Shown piece by piece: positions 6,033-9,670 of a stretch of 9,670 bases of DNA. Each line of letters opens with the position of its first letter. The first letter of the stretch is position 1. The stretch comes from Bacilli bacterium (GTDB lineage Bacteria; Bacillota_I; Bacilli_A; RF39; UBA660), in contig JAAWDB010000128.1 of NCBI GenBank assembly GCA_022793555.1, positions 1-9,670 of the forward strand, given 5' to 3'. The notes beneath the pieces are model-generated. The model searched no databases. It was not told the origin of the DNA and saw only the letters and a program-made list of their open reading frames with translations. Made by a program: the position numbers and the translations under genes.

Positions 6033-7346
6033 CTATTTTAGTGGTGGAAGTTTCATATTTCCACTACTCATCATTTTCATCATTTTTTTCATTTCTTCGA
6101 ATTGTTTTAACAAACGATTAATTTCTTCGACAGGGCGTCCAGAACCTTTACTAATACGCATTTTTCTGGATGCTTTTAAACAATCTGGATGCTTTCTTTC
6201 ATATGGTGTCATTGAAAGAATAATTGCTTCAACATGAGCCATTTGTTTTGGGTCGATGTCAATATTATTTAATCCCATCTTCCGAGCCCCTGGTAACATT
6301 TTTAAAATATTTTCTAGTGGTCCAAGTTTTTTGATTTGCTTTAGGTTAGTAAGAAAATCTTCTAAGTTATAGTTTCCTTTTTTCATGCGTTCCACTTGTT
6401 TTGTGGCATCTTCTTCGTTAATAATACCTTCTACTTTTTCCGCAATGGACATGATATCGCCCATATCTAGAATTCGTTCGGCCATACGGATGGGATGAAA
6501 TTCACTTAAGCCATCTAGTTTTTCACTATCTCCCACAAATTTAATTGGTACATGGGTTAGATGTCTTACGGATAGAGCTACTCCACCTTTGGTATTTCCA
6601 TCTAATTTAGTCAAAATGGTTCCTGTTAGGGATAACGTGTCATTAAATCCATTGATAACGTTAATCGCATCTTGTCCCATCATCGCATCGATGACTAGTA
6701 GTGTTTCATCTGGATGAATAAGGTTTGTGATGTCTTTTAGTTCTTGCATTAATTCTTCATCAATATGAAGACGACCTGCCGTGTCTATAATAATGTAATC
6801 ATGTTGATTTTCTTTGGCATAATTTTTGGCGTTTTCAACAATTTGAAGGGGTGATACTTTCCCTTCTGTGTAAACTGGTATATTTAGAGAAGAACCAATC
6901 TCTTTTAATTGATCAATTGCCGCTGGGCGATAAATGTCACATGCAACAAGCAAGGGATTTTTTTTATATTTTTTACGTACCATATTGGCAATTTTTCCAC
7001 AAGTTGTTGTTTTTCCACTACCTTGTAGTCCTACTAACATTATAATGGTAGGATTTTTACTTACTTCTAAAGGTGATGATTCTTCTCCTAATAAGTTAAT
7101 TAATTCATCTTTCACTAATTTGATAAACAATTCATCCGGCTTTAGGCTTTTACCAACATCTAATCCTAAAGCTTTTTCTTTAACATTCGCGACAAATTCT
7201 TTTACTACTTGATAATTTACATCGGCTTCTAGAAGAGCCATACGAATTTCGCGCATCGCTTCACTGATATTTTCTTCGGTAATGCGGCCTAGTCCTCGGA
7301 TATTTTTTATTGCGTTTGATAAACGATCTCCCATGTATTCAAACAT
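6033..7346 (-). CDS. ffh: Signal recognition particle protein Ffh (SRP54)
   Basis: Ffh is the GTPase that, with SRP RNA, binds signal or transmembrane segments of nascent chains and docks with FtsY at the membrane. It is 437 aa, typical for the family. The N domain (1-95) opens with a GDRLSNAIKNIRGLGRITEE segment. The G domain has the P-loop GLQGSGKTT at 106-114, DIYRPAA at 137-143, DTAGR at 188-192, TKLDG at 246-250 and GDSEKLDGLSEFHP at 272-285. The Met-rich M domain (about 300-437) contains the GPLENILKMLPG segment at 342-353 and the RNA-binding RISKGSGRPVEEINRLLKQF at 397-416, then a Met-rich tail. The ATG at 7346 follows TAAGGACGTGA, in which the TAA is also the ylxM stop. It is last in its operon and followed by a terminator. 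The SRP RNA gene is not in the window. Confidence 0.98.
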   Translation of the reverse strand: MFEYMGDRLSNAIKNIRGLGRITEENISEAMREIRMALLEADVNYQVVKEFVANVKEKALGLDVGKSLKPDELFIKLVKDELINLLGEESSPLEVSKNPTIIMLVGLQGSGKTTTCGKIANMVRKKYKKNPLLVACDIYRPAAIDQLKEIGSSLNIPVYTEGKVSPLQIVENAKNYAKENQHDYIIIDTAGRLHIDEELMQELKDITNLIHPDETLLVIDAMMGQDAINVINGFNDTLSLTGTILTKLDGNTKGGVALSVRHLTHVPIKFVGDSEKLDGLSEFHPIRMAERILDMGDIMSIAEKVEGIINEEDATKQVERMKKGNYNLEDFLTNLKQIKKLGPLENILKMLPGARKMGLNNIDIDPKQMAHVEAIILSMTPYERKHPDCLKASRKMRISKGSGRPVEEINRLLKQFEEMKKMMKMMSSGNMKLPPLK

Positions 7347-7358
7347 TTTATCACGTCC

Positions 7359-7655
7359 TTACTTTAATATTTGTTCTAGTGATTCACGAATCTTTTCATC
7401 GTCCACTTTTGATATTAATTTTCTAACCTTTTCTAAGCGTGCTTCTAGATGAAGTGCTTGTTCATAAGACATTAATTTCATCTCGGTATTTTTTAGAGAT
7501 GCTCCAATGGCGCTTTTACTAACTCCTTTATTATCGGCAATTTCTTGCATTGATAGGTTGTCTTCGTAATAGGAGGAAAAAGTAGCACATTCATTGGCAC
7601 TTAATAATTTTTTATAACAATCAAACAATCGTGTATAATAGATAAATTTTTCCAT
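7359..7655 (-). CDS. ylxM: YlxM family SRP-associated helix-turn-helix protein
   Basis: YlxM/p13 proteins are small and accompany ffh and ftsY in Bacillota and Mollicutes. They resemble the sigma-factor region 4 fold and are linked to the SRP pathway, where they can modulate SRP GTPase activity in species that have been studied. This one is 98 aa with a helix-turn-helix at about 34-55 (LSMQEIADNKGVSKSAIGAS) and a C-terminal Lys/Glu-rich helix likely to form a coiled coil. The opening YYTRLFDCYKKLLSANE matches the family's L-x-x-YYxLLTxKQ-like start. Its ATG overlaps the ftsY stop (TAATG), and its own TAA is part of the ffh ribosome binding site, so the three SRP genes look translationally coupled. 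Confidence 0.92.
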   Translation of the reverse strand: MEKFIYYTRLFDCYKKLLSANECATFSSYYEDNLSMQEIADNKGVSKSAIGASLKNTEMKLMSYEQALHLEARLEKVRKLISKVDDEKIRESLEQILK

Positions 7656-8662
7656 TATTTAATCATATCCTTAAATAATCCATAAATATAATTTTCAATA
7701 TCGAAAGTTTCTAAATCATCCATAGTTTCCCCAAGACCAATAAATTTCACAGGAATGTTGACTTCTTCTTTGATAGCTAGTACGATTCCACCTTTGGCAG
7801 TTCCATCTAATTTAGTCAAAACAATACCAGTAATATTGGTAATTTCTTGAAAAGATTTCGCTTGCATAATACCATTTTGACCCGTTGTCGCATCAATGAC
7901 TAAAAGGGTTTCGTGTGGAGCATTTGGAATTATACTACCGATCACTTTATTCATTTTTTCTAGTTCTTTCATTAAATTAACTTTATTTTGAAGACGCCCT
8001 GCCGTGTCAATAAAAACTAAATCAGCACTTTCTTCTTCGGCTTTTTTTAATCCATCAAAGATGACACTTGAAGGGTCTGTATTTTCTTTTCCAAAGAATA
8101 ATGCTCCCGTTTTCGTTGCCCACTCTTCTAATTGAGGAACGGCTCCAGCACGGAAAGTATCCGCAGCAATCAACATAACTTTCTTACCCATTTTTATATA
8201 TTTATGAGCAAGTTTGGCAATCGTAGTCGTTTTACCAACCCCATTTACTCCCACCATTAAAACAACGGTTGGGCCTTCTTCTTGGAAATTGATTTTATCC
8301 GATAAACGTTCACCACTTACATAAATAATGAATAATTCATCAACGATTACTTCTTGTAAATAATCGATATCGGTAATATTTTCTTCTTTGACTCTTTTTC
8401 GTAGCACATCCATAAATTTGAAGACCGTATTGACTCCGATATCAGCCATGATAAGTAAATCTTCTAGTTCTTCATAATAGGATTCTGTTACTTTTGTATA
8501 TTTATGTCCTAATAAACTTAATTTAGAAATAAATTCGTTTCGTGTTTTTTCTAATCCTTTATCATATGTATTTAATGTCTTTGTTTCTTCTTTACTATTT
8601 TCTTCTTTTATTATGTTTTCTTTTTTAGAAATCATATTTTTTAATTTATCAAATAAGCCCAT
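7655..8662 (-). CDS. ftsY: SRP receptor FtsY
   Basis: FtsY is the membrane-associated SRP receptor GTPase that releases ribosome-nascent chains to the Sec translocon. It is 335 aa, with only a short charged N-terminal region (about 1-35; MGLFDKLKNMISKKEN is likely amphipathic and membrane-targeting) rather than the long acidic A domain of E. coli. The NG domain carries the P-loop GVNGVGKTT at 138-146, DTFRAGA at 168-174, DTAGR at 219-223, TKLDG at 283-287 and the FtsY-specific GLGETMDDLETFD at 309-321. The ATG at 8662 has the ribosome binding site AAGGGGAG, whose first bases are shared with the stop codon of the prepilin-like gene 11 nt upstream. It overlaps ylxM downstream by one base. The N-terminal smc neighbour common in Bacillus is absent; a prepilin gene is there instead. 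Confidence 0.98.
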   Translation of the reverse strand: MGLFDKLKNMISKKENIIKEENSKEETKTLNTYDKGLEKTRNEFISKLSLLGHKYTKVTESYYEELEDLLIMADIGVNTVFKFMDVLRKRVKEENITDIDYLQEVIVDELFIIYVSGERLSDKINFQEEGPTVVLMVGVNGVGKTTTIAKLAHKYIKMGKKVMLIAADTFRAGAVPQLEEWATKTGALFFGKENTDPSSVIFDGLKKAEEESADLVFIDTAGRLQNKVNLMKELEKMNKVIGSIIPNAPHETLLVIDATTGQNGIMQAKSFQEITNITGIVLTKLDGTAKGGIVLAIKEEVNIPVKFIGLGETMDDLETFDIENYIYGLFKDMIK

Positions 8663-8673
8663 AATAACTCCCC

Positions 8674-9075
8674 TTACTTACAAATACCTTCTTCGGCATA
8701 GGCAATATTTTCTTTATAATTTTCTTGTGCACTTTTATAGACAATAATATATGCCTCTTTATTACAATGACCGGCGGTGTCATCAAATAAACCTTGATTT
8801 ATAATTTCTGCTACTTTTATTTTACGATAGCATGATGTTTGAGACCCTGGATTTTTGGGATCAAAATTGCTTGGACAACTGGTTAAACGAATTTTCTTAT
8901 CTTGAATATAAGCAATCGCAGCATCTTTTAATTTTTTTTCGGTGTCGGCAGCTAACGTTTCTTTTTGTTTATTTAAAACGCTTACTACAGATGCTGAGGC
9001 AATGGTTACTAATATTCCAATAATGCCAATTACCGCTAATAATTCGACCAAAGTAAAACCTTGTTTTTTCTTCAT
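8674..9075 (-). CDS. Type IV prepilin-like / pseudopilin protein, first gene of the SRP operon
   Basis: This 133-aa protein has a textbook class III signal, MKKKQG cleaved before F7, with TLVE placing the conserved Glu at mature position 5 (E11). A hydrophobic helix spans about residues 7-32. The C-terminal domain has four cysteines (C67, C82, C104, C132), enough for two disulfides outside the membrane. Residues 51-61 (DAAIAYIQDKK) match the second prepilin-like gene at 2020-2361, and both then carry a segment leading into a hydrophobic-Gly-hydrophobic motif (INQGLF here, ASAGFLF there). The ATG at 9075 follows AGGTGG, and its promoter is immediately upstream. The gap to ftsY is 11 nt and the stop codon falls in the ftsY ribosome binding site, so it is co-transcribed with the SRP genes. 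Prepilin peptidase and assembly ATPase are not in the window, so whether it forms a fibre is unknown. Confidence 0.88.
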   Translation of the reverse strand: MKKKQGFTLVELLAVIGIIGILVTIASASVVSVLNKQKETLAADTEKKLKDAAIAYIQDKKIRLTSCPSNFDPKNPGSQTSCYRKIKVAEIINQGLFDDTAGHCNKEAYIIVYKSAQENYKENIAYAEEGICK

Positions 9076-9094
9076 CGTCCACCACCTATAGGTA

Positions 9095-9122
9095 ATTATA
9101 GCATATAACCTTTACAAAACAA
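9095..9122 (-). promoter_or_regulatory. Promoter of the prepilin-ftsY-ylxM-ffh operon
   Basis: The minus strand has TTGTTT (plus 9117-9122), a 16-nt spacer and TATAAT (9095-9100) preceded by TG-C, an extended -10. The predicted start near 9088 is only a few bases from the AGGTGG ribosome binding site. It abuts the divergent rnj promoter. Confidence 0.7.
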
Positions 9123-9139
9123 AGAAGTTGCGCTATAAT
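9111..9139 (+). promoter_or_regulatory. Sigma-A promoter of the RNase J gene
   Basis: TTTACA (9111-9116, one mismatch to TTGACA), a 17-nt spacer and a perfect TATAAT (9134-9139). The transcript start would be near 9146, giving a leader of about 43 nt before the ATG, with the ribosome binding site GAAAGGAAG just upstream of it. Confidence 0.8.
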
Positions 9140-9188
9140 TTTATCACGCAAAAGAACTTTTATTTTTTTATTTTGAAAGGAAGATTTT

Positions 9189-9670
9189 ATGGAAAGTAAA
9201 GGATGTACCACGTCCGTTATTGCTTTAGGCGGCCTTGGTGAAGTGGGTAAAAACATGTATGTTGTATCCCACAAAGAAGAACTTATTATTATTGATGCAG
9301 GAGTAATGTTTCCAGAAAGTGAGCTTATGGGTGTCGATTATGTTATCCAAGATGTCACTTATTTAAAGCAAAACCAAAATCGTATTAAAGCACTTATTAT
9401 TACCCATGGTCATGAAGATCATATTGGAGGAATTGCTTTTTTACTTCAAAATGTTGATATTCCAGTTATTTATGCTCCACGCATTGCTACGTATCTTATC
9501 AAAAATAAATTAGCAGATCATAATATTAACTATGAAAACATTCAAATTTATAATGATGAAACTGTTTTAAAATTTAAATATTTTGAAATAGAGTTTGTGA
9601 CAACTACTCACTCTATTCCTGATAGTTATGCCATGGCAATTCATACACCTAATGGAATTATTTTTGAAAC
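9189..9670 (+). CDS. rnjA: Ribonuclease J, N-terminal part (cut by window edge)
   Basis: RNase J is a metallo-beta-lactamase/beta-CASP enzyme with 5'-to-3' exonuclease and endonuclease activity, central to mRNA decay and rRNA maturation in Bacillota. Only the first 160 codons and two bases lie in the window. They begin SVIALGGLGEVGKNMYVV (9-26), continue with the DAGVMFPESELMGVDYVIQD segment (36-55), and contain the intact metal-binding motif HGHEDHIGG at 73-81 and THSIPDS at 140-146, whose H141 is a further metal ligand. The intact HxHxDH motif favours the catalytically active J1 type over the degenerate J2 type; that subtype choice is inference. The ATG at 9189 has the ribosome binding site AAAGGAAG and a strong promoter. 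It is the only plus-strand gene here and is divergent from the prepilin-SRP operon. Confidence 0.95.
   Translation, partial: MESKGCTTSVIALGGLGEVGKNMYVVSHKEELIIIDAGVMFPESELMGVDYVIQDVTYLKQNQNRIKALIITHGHEDHIGGIAFLLQNVDIPVIYAPRIATYLIKNKLADHNINYENIQIYNDETVLKFKYFEIEFVTTTHSIPDSYAMAIHTPNGIIFE

Noticed and set aside
6934..7212. Plus-strand open frame of 92 codons inside ffh
   Set aside because: It is antisense to the conserved G domain of ffh, with no promoter or ribosome binding site. It is a by-product of the coding strand.
7655..9075. Mycoplasma-type genetic code (TGA as Trp), suggested by AT-richness and absence of TGA stops
   Set aside because: All genes read full length with the standard code and family-conserved Trp positions use TGG. 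With about ten genes, mostly ending in TAA, the lack of TGA stops is not informative.
9086..9274. Minus-strand open frame of 62 codons opposite the start of rnj
   Set aside because: It runs across both divergent promoters and the rnj N-terminus, has no ribosome binding site, and encodes nothing recognisable. The plus-strand RNase J reading is unambiguous.

Overview
The window is AT-rich and tightly packed, with short intergenic gaps, frequent stop/start overlaps and strong AGGAGG-type ribosome binding sites. Tryptophan positions read as TGG and no gene is interrupted by an in-frame TGA, so the standard bacterial code applies and a Mycoplasma-type code does not. Gene content and order (ftsY-ylxM-ffh, a CotD-like spore-coat protein, RNase J, rpoZ) point to a low-GC Bacillota of the Bacilli side, plausibly an uncultured gut lineage. 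The lineage is inference; the gene identities are much firmer.

Layout, right to left, because all but one gene lie on the minus strand. At the right edge an RNase J gene (plus strand, cut by the window end) diverges from a minus-strand operon across a compact back-to-back promoter region. That operon begins with a type IV prepilin-like gene (8674-9075), followed with 11 nt or less between genes by ftsY, ylxM and ffh, and ends at a terminator at 6008-6030. A Cys/Met/His-rich CotD-like coat protein follows as its own unit, with a candidate sporulation-type promoter and its own terminator (5591-5613). Next come argS (arginyl-tRNA synthetase) and uppS (undecaprenyl diphosphate synthase), which look co-transcribed. 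After a hairpin that contains a new promoter comes a 177-aa protein of unknown function. Then a second prepilin-like gene is translationally coupled (TAATG) to a large DUF2779 protein with a Cas4-like nuclease half and a DEDD-exonuclease-like half. At the left edge are the first 25 codons of rpoZ (RNA polymerase omega), cut by the window.

Most of the content is core housekeeping: co-translational membrane targeting (FtsY, Ffh, YlxM), translation (ArgRS), cell-wall lipid carrier synthesis (UppS), RNA decay (RNase J) and transcription (omega). The less ordinary elements are the two related prepilin-like genes, one heading the SRP genes and one coupled to a nuclease-like gene, with no pilus assembly gene in the window. 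The others are the coat-protein unit and a hairpin that places a promoter in its loop and the next gene's ribosome binding site in its stem. I found no CRISPR array, tRNA, rRNA, insertion sequence or phage gene. I do not see a clear undescribed defence or mobile system; the best leads are under findings. No stretch above 300 bases lacks a gene.
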